Source of the DNA: a bacterium
GTDB taxonomy: Bacteria; JAGOBX01
NCBI GenBank assembly: GCA_029551925.1
Contig: JAKPEO010000046.1
Span: 1 to 54,933, forward strand
Direction: 5' to 3'
DNA: 54,933 nt
Both the position numbers and the translations under genes were made by a program. The notes under the pieces are model-generated. The model saw only the letters and a list, made by a program, of their open reading frames with translations, did not search any database and was not told where the DNA came from. Of this stretch, positions 18,462 through 26,571 are shown piece by piece; the stretch's first letter is position 1; every line of letters begins with the position of its first letter.

Positions 18462-19866
18462 ATATAATAAACTGACTGATAAACTTATAAATCAAATAGA
18501 AAGAACTTTTGGCGCTGAAACTGTTATTTATAATGATAAATTTGCGCTTGAACCGTTTGGTAAAGACGAAGGCGCTGAGTTTTTTGCGCTGCCTGAATTA
18601 GTATTTACTCCGCAAGACGAGAGCAACATCAAAGAAATTTTGGAAATAGCGCTTAAAAACAAAGTGCCTTTAACAGTGCGCGGCGGCGGCACAGGCGTGA
18701 CAGGCGCAGCAGTGCCGATATTTGGCGGCATAGTATTAAATATGCAAAAATTAAATAAAATATTGGATATAGATAAAAAAAATTTTTGCGTAGAGACGCA
18801 GGTGGGGGTAATTAATAAAGTTTTGCAAGATGCCGTAGAAAAAGAAGGCTTATTTTATCCGCCAGACCCGAATAGTTTAGATAATTGCACAATTGGTGGA
18901 AATATTGCAACTTGCGCAGGTGGTCCGCGTGCAGTGAAATATGGAATAACACGGAATTATGTTTATAATATCAATGCTATTTTTCCGAATGGCGCAATTT
19001 CTAATTACGGCGGCAGATATGAAAAAACAGCTACTGGTTATAATCTCACGCATTTATTGATAGGATCAGAAGGCACGCTTGCGATATTTTATCGCGCTGT
19101 ATTGAAATTATTGCCATATCCAAATAAAGTGATTGATTTATTAGCGCCGTTTAAATCATTTGAAGATGCGTCAAATGCGATACCTAAAATATTAGCGAAA
19201 AATCTACAAATTTCAGTTTGCGAGTTTATTGATAATCGCGCAATAAAATATTCTGAAAAATTTTTAAATTCAAAATTTCAATATTCAGACGAAGCGGCGG
19301 CGCAATTATTAATTCAAGTCGACGGATTTGACGAAGAAGAAGTGGAGAAGATTAGCGAACGCTGTGCGGAATTATTATTAGAATTTAACGCGCTTGATGT
19401 GTTTATTGCGTCAGACAAAAAAAATAAGGAAAAATTATGGGGGATGCGCAGAAATTTGCGTGATGCTTTAAAGCATATTGGCAAAGATAAATTAGGCGAA
19501 GATGTGACGGTGCCGCGCAGCAGAATATCGGAATTATTGATTGGAGCGCGAAAAATAGGCAAACTACATAAAATAAATGTAGTGTCTTATGGTCATACAG
19601 GCGACGGCAATGTCCATATAAATGTAGTAAAAGACGATTTATCAGATGAAGATTGGCAATTGCGAAAAAGATTGGCGATAAACGATATTTTGGATTTAGC
19701 GATAAAATTAGACGGGACAATCAGTGGCGAACACGGCATTGGTTTAGCTAAAAAAAAATTTTTATTCAAGCGTCTGTCTAATGCCGAAATAAATATTATG
19801 AAGCAAATAAAAAAAACAGTTGATCCAAGTAATATATTAAATCCCGGCAAAATTTTTGATTTTTAA
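18454..19866 (+). CDS. FAD-linked oxidase, GlcD / D-lactate dehydrogenase type
   Basis: A 470-residue flavoprotein of the VAO/PCMH family starting at the ATG at 18454, inside the end of the aminotransferase gene. A TTG at 18430 adds eight residues and is less likely. The N-terminal FAD domain has PLTVRGGGTGVTGAA and PPDPNSLDNCTIGGNIATCA; the C-terminal domain has YGHTGDGNVHINVV and SGEHGIGLAKKKFL. Such enzymes oxidise glycolate or D-2-hydroxyacids and pass electrons to quinone or to a GlcF-type Fe-S protein. No glcE or glcF gene is adjacent, so the acceptor is unknown. Confidence 0.88.
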   Translation: MTEYNKLTDKLINQIERTFGAETVIYNDKFALEPFGKDEGAEFFALPELVFTPQDESNIKEILEIALKNKVPLTVRGGGTGVTGAAVPIFGGIVLNMQKLNKILDIDKKNFCVETQVGVINKVLQDAVEKEGLFYPPDPNSLDNCTIGGNIATCAGGPRAVKYGITRNYVYNINAIFPNGAISNYGGRYEKTATGYNLTHLLIGSEGTLAIFYRAVLKLLPYPNKVIDLLAPFKSFEDASNAIPKILAKNLQISVCEFIDNRAIKYSEKFLNSKFQYSDEAAAQLLIQVDGFDEEEVEKISERCAELLLEFNALDVFIASDKKNKEKLWGMRRNLRDALKHIGKDKLGEDVTVPRSRISELLIGARKIGKLHKINVVSYGHTGDGNVHINVVKDDLSDEDWQLRKRLAINDILDLAIKLDGTISGEHGIGLAKKKFLFKRLSNAEINIMKQIKKTVDPSNILNPGKIFDF

Positions 19867-19894
19867 AACTGATTTTATTGGTGCGGAGTAATTT

Positions 19895-21175
19895 ATGGAT
19901 AAATTTAAAATATTTCATTGTAATGGTTTAAAAGGCGAAGTGGCAATTAGCGGTTCAAAAAATTCTGCGTTGCCGATAATGGCTGCAGCTATATTATCTT
20001 CTGGAAAATTTGAATTAGATAATATTCCGTCATTACGCGATATTTATACAATGAAAAAAGTTTTAGAATATTTAGGCGCTAAAATAGAATACTGTGCAGA
20101 AACCAAAAAAATGTTGATAGATACAACTTGTTTAAATAAAACTACCGCACCTTATGAATTAGTGAAGACAATGCGTGCTTCCGCAGTGGTATTAGGTCCG
20201 TTATTAACGCGGTTTGGCAAAGCGCGGGTATCTTTGCCTGGCGGCTGCGCTATTGGCGCAAGGCCGTTAAATATACATTTAAAGGGCTTTGAAGATTTAA
20301 AGGCAAAAATAAATATAGAAAGCGGTTATATTAATGCGAGCATAAAGAAAAAGTTAATAGGAGGAACAGTAATTTTGGATTTTCCGTCAGTTGGCGCAAC
20401 TGAAAATATTATGATGGCTGCCGCATTAGCTGAAGGCAAGACTGAAATAATTAATGCTGCGCGCGAGCCGGAAATTGTAGATTTAGCGAATATGCTGAAT
20501 AAAATGGGCGCAAGAATCAAAAATGCCGGCGAAAATAAAATTGAAATTATTGGAGTAAAAAAACTAAAGGCAGTAAAATATAAAGTGATTCCAGATAGGA
20601 TAGAAGCAGGGACATTTCTGACCGCTGTTGGGTTGATAGGCGGCAGAATAAAAATAAAAAATATAATAATGGAGCACTTGCCTGTTGTGATTGAAAAATT
20701 ATTAGAAATTGGCGTGAAAATAGAACGCGTATCCAAAAATATTATTATAGCGTCGCGCGCAAAAAAAATTAAAGCGACTAATATTAAGACTCTGCCGTTT
20801 CCCGGCTTTGCTACTGATATGCAGGCGCAATTTTGCGCGATGCTATCTGTTGCAGAAGGCGTGAGTTTGATATCAGAAACTGTTTTTGAAAATAGATTTA
20901 TGCATATTAGCGAATTGAATCGATTAGGCGCAAATATTAGTATTGACCATAATACTGCTATAATAAAAGGAGTGAAAGAATTAAGCGCAGCGCAGATTAT
21001 GGCGTCAGATTTACGCGCTGGAGCGGCGCTCGTATTAGCCGGATTAGCGGCGCGCGGCGAAACTGAATTATTACGCGTTTATCATATAGATCGCGGCTAT
21101 GAAAATATCGAATTAAAATTTTCAAAATTAGGCGCGCATATAGAACGAATAAAATCAAAATCATTTGATATTTGA
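19895..21175 (+). CDS. murA: UDP-N-acetylglucosamine 1-carboxyvinyltransferase
   Basis: MurA transfers enolpyruvate to UDP-GlcNAc, the first committed step of peptidoglycan synthesis in the cytosol. The 426 residues are full length. ISGSKNSALPIMAAAIL is the UDP-sugar/PEP site, and the catalytic cysteine is Cys118 in LPGGCAIGARP, so the enzyme should be fosfomycin-sensitive rather than carrying the resistant Asp variant. Late motifs FATDMQAQFCAML and SDLRAGAALVLAGLAA are present. A purine-rich GGAGTAA lies just upstream of the ATG. It is followed 4 bp later by a permease gene. Confidence 0.97.
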   Translation: MDKFKIFHCNGLKGEVAISGSKNSALPIMAAAILSSGKFELDNIPSLRDIYTMKKVLEYLGAKIEYCAETKKMLIDTTCLNKTTAPYELVKTMRASAVVLGPLLTRFGKARVSLPGGCAIGARPLNIHLKGFEDLKAKINIESGYINASIKKKLIGGTVILDFPSVGATENIMMAAALAEGKTEIINAAREPEIVDLANMLNKMGARIKNAGENKIEIIGVKKLKAVKYKVIPDRIEAGTFLTAVGLIGGRIKIKNIIMEHLPVVIEKLLEIGVKIERVSKNIIIASRAKKIKATNIKTLPFPGFATDMQAQFCAMLSVAEGVSLISETVFENRFMHISELNRLGANISIDHNTAIIKGVKELSAAQIMASDLRAGAALVLAGLAARGETELLRVYHIDRGYENIELKFSKLGAHIERIKSKSFDI

Positions 21176-21179
21176 AAAA

Positions 21180-21959
21180 ATGTATATTACTTTGTTTGTT
21201 ATTAGTATTTTTAGCGGATTTTTGTCTGGTTTTTTGGGATTAGGCGGCGCTGTGATAATGATACCTTTGATGCTTACTATTCCGCCGCTATTTAATGTTG
21301 GCAATTTGCCAATGAAAGAAATTGCCGGTTTGTCAATGCTGCAAGTTTTTTTTTCAACAGTTTTCGGGTTAGTAATTCATAATAAAAACCAGTTTGTCAA
21401 TAAAAAAATTTTATTATTAATCGGCATACCGCTCGGATTATTTTCATTATTAGGCGCATATTTTTCAAAATATATGCAAAATGAATTTATTATTGTTTTA
21501 TTTTTAATCGTTGTTTTATTTTCTTTTTTTTTGCTTTTAACTGATAAAAAAAATAATGATGATGAAAAAAATATAGAAATTGTCAATATTAATAATAAAT
21601 TAGCAATATTCATAGGCGGCGTAATAGGAGCGGTTTCTGGAATAGTAGGGACTGGCGGCGGCGTGATTTTAATACCATTAATGATAAAAGTATTAAAGAT
21701 ACCTTTAAGAATAACTATTGGCACAAGTTTAGGAATTATATTTATTTCTGCTATTTTAGGAGCGCTCGGAAAAATAATGTCATTCCAAGTAAATTATTTT
21801 TTTGTATTGCCAATAGTAATAGGGTCGTTAATATCAGCGCCGTTCGGAGCAATTGTCAGTAAGCGCGTTCCGCAAAAAATAATAAAAATATCACTGCTTA
21901 TAATTATATTTTTGTCATTTATCCAAGCGCTTTTTAAAGTAATAAGTATTTATAGATGA
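21180..21959 (+). CDS. TauE/SafE family membrane permease
   Basis: A 259-residue protein with about eight membrane segments, using the ATG at 21180; a TTG at 21165 would overlap murA. The duplicated family signature is visible as FLSGFLGLGGAVIMIPLM near the N-terminus and GAVSGIVGTGGGVILIPLM in the second half. TauE/SafE proteins are proposed to export or import sulfite, sulfoacetate or other organic anions across the inner membrane. No sulfur-metabolism genes are nearby, so the substrate is open. It is the last gene before the nusA promoter. Confidence 0.88.
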   Translation: MYITLFVISIFSGFLSGFLGLGGAVIMIPLMLTIPPLFNVGNLPMKEIAGLSMLQVFFSTVFGLVIHNKNQFVNKKILLLIGIPLGLFSLLGAYFSKYMQNEFIIVLFLIVVLFSFFLLLTDKKNNDDEKNIEIVNINNKLAIFIGGVIGAVSGIVGTGGGVILIPLMIKVLKIPLRITIGTSLGIIFISAILGALGKIMSFQVNYFFVLPIVIGSLISAPFGAIVSKRVPQKIIKISLLIIIFLSFIQALFKVISIYR

Positions 21960-21994
21960 ATGTTCATTTCTTTTGTTTTTTTTGAAATAAAAAC

Positions 21995-22022
21995 TTGACT
22001 TAAAAAATAAAGTAAATATAAT
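21995..22022 (+). promoter_or_regulatory. Sigma70-type promoter of nusA
   Basis: TTGACT (21995-22000) and a perfect TATAAT (22017-22022) are 16 bases apart. A start near 22029 gives a leader of about 70 bases containing the hairpins described at 22034-22083. Confidence 0.75.
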
Positions 22023-22033
22023 AAATAGAACTA

Positions 22034-22083
22034 ACTTACTAAAAATTTTAGAGTAAGTGGGTCGCAAGCCCACTTTTTTTTTT
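22034..22083 (+). promoter_or_regulatory. Terminator/antiterminator leader (attenuator) before nusA
   Basis: The leader holds two overlapping hairpins. The first pairs ACTTACT (22034-22040) with AGTAAGT (22052-22058). The second pairs AAGTGGG (22055-22061) with CCCACTT (22069-22075) and is followed at once by a run of about ten T (22074-22083), a classic intrinsic terminator. Because 22055-22058 belongs to both stems, only one can form. The terminator lies directly in front of the GGAGG ribosome-binding site (22084-22088). NusA itself strengthens hairpin termination, so this is a natural feedback switch; that part is inference. Confidence 0.7.
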
Positions 22084-22099
22084 GGAGGTTTAATAAAAA

Positions 22100-23206
22100 A
22101 TGGTTAGTAAAAAGAAGATGGGATTAAAATTACTTGAAATGGTTGATTTATTGCACAAAGAAAAAAATATTGATAAGGAATTGATATTTTCGTCATTAGA
22201 AGAAGGATTAGCGCGCGCATATGAAAAAGCGAATGATGATTTAATAAATATAAAAGTTGAAATTGATAGAGAGACCGGCGAAAAGAGATATTATCAAATT
22301 AAAGAAATTGTAGATAAGGTCTATGATGATGACACGGAAATATCATTAAAAACCGTGAAGAAATATGATCCTGACGCGCAAGTTGGCGATGAAGTAGAGT
22401 TAGAAATAAAAAATGTAAAAGATGATTCGCGTATATCAGCTCAAATATGCAAACAGATATTTAGCCAAAAATTAAAAGCCGAAGAATGCAATATATTATA
22501 TGAAAAATATAAGAATAAAAAAGGCGAGATAATGTCTGGCGTGATATTGCGAAAGACAAAAAATACTTATTATATTTCTATTGATAATAGTAAGATTGAT
22601 GTTGTGTTAGGTCCGCGCGAACAGATACGGAATGAAAAATATAATATAGGCGATAAAATAACATTTTATATTGTAGATGTAAAAAAAGATTTAAATAATA
22701 CAGCTAAAATCATCGCTTCGCGCACGCATCCTGAATTTGTCAGAAAATTATTAGAGCGTGAAATCACTGAAGTTTTTGATAAAACTATTGAAATTGTTAA
22801 TATTGCGCGCGATCCGGGTTCGCGTTGTAAAATCAGTGTATTGTCTCATGATATGAATGTTGATCCTGTCGGAACCTGCGTAGGTAATAGAGGCGGAAAA
22901 ATACAGGCAATAGTGCGCGAACTCAACAACGAAAAAATCGATGTGATCCCTTATGATTCTTCGCCTGAAATATATATAAAAAATTCATTAAAGCCAGCGC
23001 AAGTATCGAGCGTGACAGTTAATATGAAAGAAAAAGCTGCTATTGTAGTGGTTTCAAAAGATAATTATTCATTAGCGATTGGTAAAAATGGTCAAAATGT
23101 TCGGTTAGCGGCAAATTTAACTGGTTATAAGATAGATGTAAAAACAGATACAGCGATGTCCAACGAAGATGCATTAAAAGCTGCGCAGGATTTATTTAAG
23201 AAGTAA
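22100..23206 (+). CDS. nusA: Transcription termination/antitermination protein NusA
   Basis: NusA binds RNA polymerase and controls pausing, termination and antitermination. The 368 residues carry the N-terminal polymerase-binding domain (about 1-125; FSSLEEGLARAYEKA), an S1 domain (about 130-205), and two KH domains with DPVGTCVGNRGGKIQAI and SLAIGKNGQNVRLAANL. There is no C-terminal acidic repeat, as in most non-enterobacterial NusA. GGAGG at 22084-22088 is well placed. The usual upstream rimP and downstream ylxR/rpl7Ae genes are absent; infB follows after 76 bp. Confidence 0.97.
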   Translation: MVSKKKMGLKLLEMVDLLHKEKNIDKELIFSSLEEGLARAYEKANDDLINIKVEIDRETGEKRYYQIKEIVDKVYDDDTEISLKTVKKYDPDAQVGDEVELEIKNVKDDSRISAQICKQIFSQKLKAEECNILYEKYKNKKGEIMSGVILRKTKNTYYISIDNSKIDVVLGPREQIRNEKYNIGDKITFYIVDVKKDLNNTAKIIASRTHPEFVRKLLEREITEVFDKTIEIVNIARDPGSRCKISVLSHDMNVDPVGTCVGNRGGKIQAIVRELNNEKIDVIPYDSSPEIYIKNSLKPAQVSSVTVNMKEKAAIVVVSKDNYSLAIGKNGQNVRLAANLTGYKIDVKTDTAMSNEDALKAAQDLFKK

Positions 23207-23235
23207 TTAATTTTACTTCACACTAAAAAAGAGTG

Positions 23236-23263
23236 AAAATTAGTATTTTAACATACTAATTTT
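23236..23263 (+). promoter_or_regulatory. Perfect hairpin just before the infB ribosome-binding site
   Basis: AAAATTAGTAT (23236-23246) pairs with ATACTAATTTT (23253-23263), eleven perfect base pairs around a 6-base loop. The GGAGG of infB starts at 23265, one base after the stem. The stem is AU-rich and ends in a short T-run, so it could be a weak terminator, an RNase processing site or a translational control element between nusA and infB. Confidence 0.5.
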
Positions 23264-23282
23264 TGGAGGTATATATAAAAAT

Positions 23283-25946
23283 ATGAGAATTAGCGAAATT
23301 GCGAAAATATTAAATTTAAAACCAAAAGAATTAGTGGATTTTTTGAATTCAAATGGTTTTAATGTAACACATTCAAATAAAGCTACTGATGACCAGATGA
23401 AATTAATTCGCGAACATTATAATTATGCCGGTGAACTGGAAGTTGGAGTCAAAGAAAAAGAATCGTCAAAAAAAGCGACAACTACCAAAAAATCTCTTGG
23501 AAAAATGCGAGTAGTAAAAAAACATCGCGATGTTGAAGAAAAGATAGAAAGCCAGCCGCAAGTGTCAGTAGAACCGCCGTCAACTGAAAAAATAAAAGTT
23601 TCTAAAAAAGAAGAAGAAGCTGATAAAAAAATCGAAAAACCAAAGGTAAAAATCGAAGAAAAATCAATAGAAGAAAAAGTTATTCAGTCGCAGCCAGAAA
23701 AAATTGAGCATAAGCATAAAGAAGCAATCAAAGAAAAAGAAGTTGAAAAAAAAGAAAAAGACGAGTTTGAAAAAAAAATAGAAAGCGTAGAATTGTTGGA
23801 AGAATTAAAGCCGAGCGAGGTTTTAGAAGAAAAAGAAAAATCTTCTATTAGACAGGTAGTATTTGACAAACATAAAAAAGAATTAGTAAAGCAACCGCAT
23901 ATTCCTTTTGTAAAACCAATTGCAGACAAAGACAAAGAAAAAGAAAAGGAAAAAGATCATAAATTCCGCGATAAAGAAAAGGATAAAGAAAAACCAGTAT
24001 CCGAAGAAAAAGATATAACTGAAATTGAAAAGAAAAAATTTGTAAAGAAAAATTTGCAAGAATTAACTCATGCGATAGAAAGCACGCAGAAACGAGCGAC
24101 TAAGAAAAAAAATAAATTATTGAAATTATTAAAGAAAAAGAAAATTGCCGAGAAATTAGCGAATCAAATGGAGCAGGAAGAGGCATTTGAAAAAACAATA
24201 AGAATAACAGATCCTACGACTGTTCAAGAGTTAGCGCAAAAGATGCATAAATCCCCAACTGAAATATTGAAATTTTTAATTTCGCAAGGAGTAATGGTAA
24301 CCATTAATCAAAAAATAGACGCTGATATAGCGGAAATGGTGGCATTAGAATTCGGTTATAAGATAGAAGTAGAAAAATTATACGATGATGTAGTGGAAGC
24401 AGAAAAAAAAGATGCCGAAATAGATGAAAATAATAAAGTGCCGCGCGCTCCGGTCGTGACTGTAATGGGTCATGTTGACCACGGAAAAACTTCGTTATTA
24501 GATGCCATCAGAAAGACCAAAGTTGTCGATACAGAATCCGGCGGAATAACTCAACATATAGGCGCATATAAAATAGAATATAAAGGGCAGTCGATAGTAT
24601 TTTTAGATACGCCTGGTCATTATGCCTTTTCATCGATGCGCTCGCGCGGAGCGAGTATTACGGATATTGTGGTATTAATAGTTGCTGCTGATGACGGGTT
24701 GATGCCGCAAACAATAGAAGCAATAAATCATGCTCGCGCAGCGAAAGTGCCGATAATAGTAGCGATAAATAAAATAGACAAACCGGGCGTTAATATAGAT
24801 AGAGTAAAGCAGCAATTATCAGAACGAAATTTATTAGTAGAATCGTGGGGCGGCGAAATATTAGATTGTGAGATATCAGCGTTAAAAAATCAAGGGATAG
24901 ACAATTTATTAGAATTGATTTTACTGCAAACTGAAATGTTAGAATTAAAATGCAATCCGGACGCATTAGCGACAGGCACTGTAATAGAAGCTGCAATGGA
25001 ACGCGGGCAAGGGCCTACGATGACGGTTTTAGTGCAAAACGGTACATTGAAAATAGGCGATTCATTTGTATGTGGTGTGTATGCAGGAAAAGTTCGTTCA
25101 ATGTTTGATGAAAATAATAATAGATTAGAGACAGCAGGACCATCTACTCCTGTAAAAATATTAGGTTGCGATGGCGTACCAGAAGCTGGTGATCCTTTTA
25201 ATGTGACTGCTGATGAAAAGACTGCGCGAGAAATCAGCGAAAAACGAATGATAATTAAGAAAGAGGCAGAAGACAAAAAAATCAAAAAAATGTCTTTTGA
25301 AAATCTATTTTCCCAAATAGAACAAAAAGAAAAATTAACATTAAATTTAATTTTAAAATGCGATGTTCGTGGGTCTGTCGAAGCTATACATTCATCATTA
25401 AATGAATTAGGCGGCGAAAAAATAAATGTTAATATTATTCATGAAGATGTCGGTGGAATTTTAGAATCAGATATTATGTTGGCAGCTGCATCAAATGCTA
25501 TTGTAATAGGTTTTAAAGTCAGACCGGAAGCTGCGGCGCTGTCATTAGCAAAGGCAAAAAATATAGAAATACGATTATATGATATAATTTATAAACTTAT
25601 TGATGATATGAAAGCGGCAATGTCCGGAATGCTCGGAACAGTAGTAGAAGACACAGTTGTAGGCACTGCGTTAGTAAAAGAAGTATTTAAAATTTCAGGA
25701 ATTGGTAAAATTGCCGGCTGCGTAGTGAATCAAGGAAAAATTGTTTTTCCGAGTTATGCTAAATTAATACGAGATAATATTGTGCTTTATGACAGTAAAT
25801 TAAATTCATTAAAGCATTATAAAAACGATGTTAAAGAAGTAAATTTTGGTCAAGAATGCGGTATCGGCTTAGATAAATACGAAGATATAAAAGTCGGCGA
25901 TATAATTGAATGTTATGTTAAAGTAGAAAAAAAACAGGAATTATAA
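23283..25946 (+). CDS. infB: Translation initiation factor IF-2
   Basis: IF-2 is the GTPase that places initiator tRNA on the 30S subunit and joins the 50S. The 887 residues comprise an N-terminal IF2N domain (1-50), a long Lys/Glu-rich linker (about 55-300) that is mostly charged coil, a second IF2N domain near 305-360, the GTPase domain (GHVDHGKTSLLDA, FLDTPGHYAF, NKIDKPGVN) and the C-terminal beta barrels. The ATG follows GGAGG at 23265-23269. The usual downstream rbfA and truB are absent; a phosphodiesterase gene follows after 55 bp. Confidence 0.98.
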   Translation: MRISEIAKILNLKPKELVDFLNSNGFNVTHSNKATDDQMKLIREHYNYAGELEVGVKEKESSKKATTTKKSLGKMRVVKKHRDVEEKIESQPQVSVEPPSTEKIKVSKKEEEADKKIEKPKVKIEEKSIEEKVIQSQPEKIEHKHKEAIKEKEVEKKEKDEFEKKIESVELLEELKPSEVLEEKEKSSIRQVVFDKHKKELVKQPHIPFVKPIADKDKEKEKEKDHKFRDKEKDKEKPVSEEKDITEIEKKKFVKKNLQELTHAIESTQKRATKKKNKLLKLLKKKKIAEKLANQMEQEEAFEKTIRITDPTTVQELAQKMHKSPTEILKFLISQGVMVTINQKIDADIAEMVALEFGYKIEVEKLYDDVVEAEKKDAEIDENNKVPRAPVVTVMGHVDHGKTSLLDAIRKTKVVDTESGGITQHIGAYKIEYKGQSIVFLDTPGHYAFSSMRSRGASITDIVVLIVAADDGLMPQTIEAINHARAAKVPIIVAINKIDKPGVNIDRVKQQLSERNLLVESWGGEILDCEISALKNQGIDNLLELILLQTEMLELKCNPDALATGTVIEAAMERGQGPTMTVLVQNGTLKIGDSFVCGVYAGKVRSMFDENNNRLETAGPSTPVKILGCDGVPEAGDPFNVTADEKTAREISEKRMIIKKEAEDKKIKKMSFENLFSQIEQKEKLTLNLILKCDVRGSVEAIHSSLNELGGEKINVNIIHEDVGGILESDIMLAAASNAIVIGFKVRPEAAALSLAKAKNIEIRLYDIIYKLIDDMKAAMSGMLGTVVEDTVVGTALVKEVFKISGIGKIAGCVVNQGKIVFPSYAKLIRDNIVLYDSKLNSLKHYKNDVKEVNFGQECGIGLDKYEDIKVGDIIECYVKVEKKQEL

Positions 25947-26001
25947 AATATTATTTTGCGCAGCGAATATAAATTGAATTCGACGAATTGATTTTAAATA
26001 G

Positions 26002-26571
26002 ATGTTAATTGATTTTTTTAATTATATACTATCCGCGATATTTGTTTTTCATATAAAATTAGCAAAGAAAATTTGTAAAATATCTGTAGTTATTTCAGAT
26101 TCGCATTCGGATATCAACCAGCATATATTATGGCGGATAAAATGCATAAGACCAGAAATTCTTATTCATTCTGGAGATTGGTCAACCATTGATGTTTATT
26201 ATGATTTAGCAGAATATTGTAAAAAAATTATAGGCGTAGCAGGAAATGTTGAAAGTTTACAAACTGACGAATTTTTCCGTCAATCAGAAATTATCGAGAT
26301 AAATAATAAAAAAATTTTTGTGATACACGAATTAGAAAACAAGTCATTATTTTTAGAAAAAAATAATAAGTATGATTTAGTAATTTACGGGCATACGCAT
26401 CGTCCGACAAAAAAAAAAATAAGAGATACATTTTTTTTTAATGCCGGTTCCTGCGGCCCGAAGCGCTATTCAAATATAGCGCCGTCGTTTGGCGTGATTT
26501 ATTTTTTTAAAAATATTTTTTTTTGTCGGATATTTAAAATTCCTTTTCAGAAGCGACGAGTATATTTCTAA
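26002..26571 (+). CDS. YfcE/MJ0936-type metallophosphoesterase
   Basis: A 189-residue calcineurin-like phosphoesterase. The metal-binding motifs are all present: ISDSHSD, IHSGDW, GVAGNVE, VIHE and YGHTHRP, with the FNAGSCGPKRY end typical of the YfcE branch, which cleaves phosphodiesters in vitro. About 25 residues (MLIDFFNYILSAIFVFHI) precede the usual start of the fold and are hydrophobic; there is no other ATG, GTG or TTG closer to the core, so the protein may be membrane-anchored or use an unusual start. Its stop touches the ATG of the flippase gene. Confidence 0.85.
   Translation: MLIDFFNYILSAIFVFHIKLAKKICKISVVISDSHSDINQHILWRIKCIRPEILIHSGDWSTIDVYYDLAEYCKKIIGVAGNVESLQTDEFFRQSEIIEINNKKIFVIHELENKSLFLEKNNKYDLVIYGHTHRPTKKKIRDTFFFNAGSCGPKRYSNIAPSFGVIYFFKNIFFCRIFKIPFQKRRVYF

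Noticed and set aside
25977-25989. Palindrome AATTCGACGAATT after infB
   Set aside because: Only six bases per arm, AT-rich, no T-run and no promoter nearby; likely chance.
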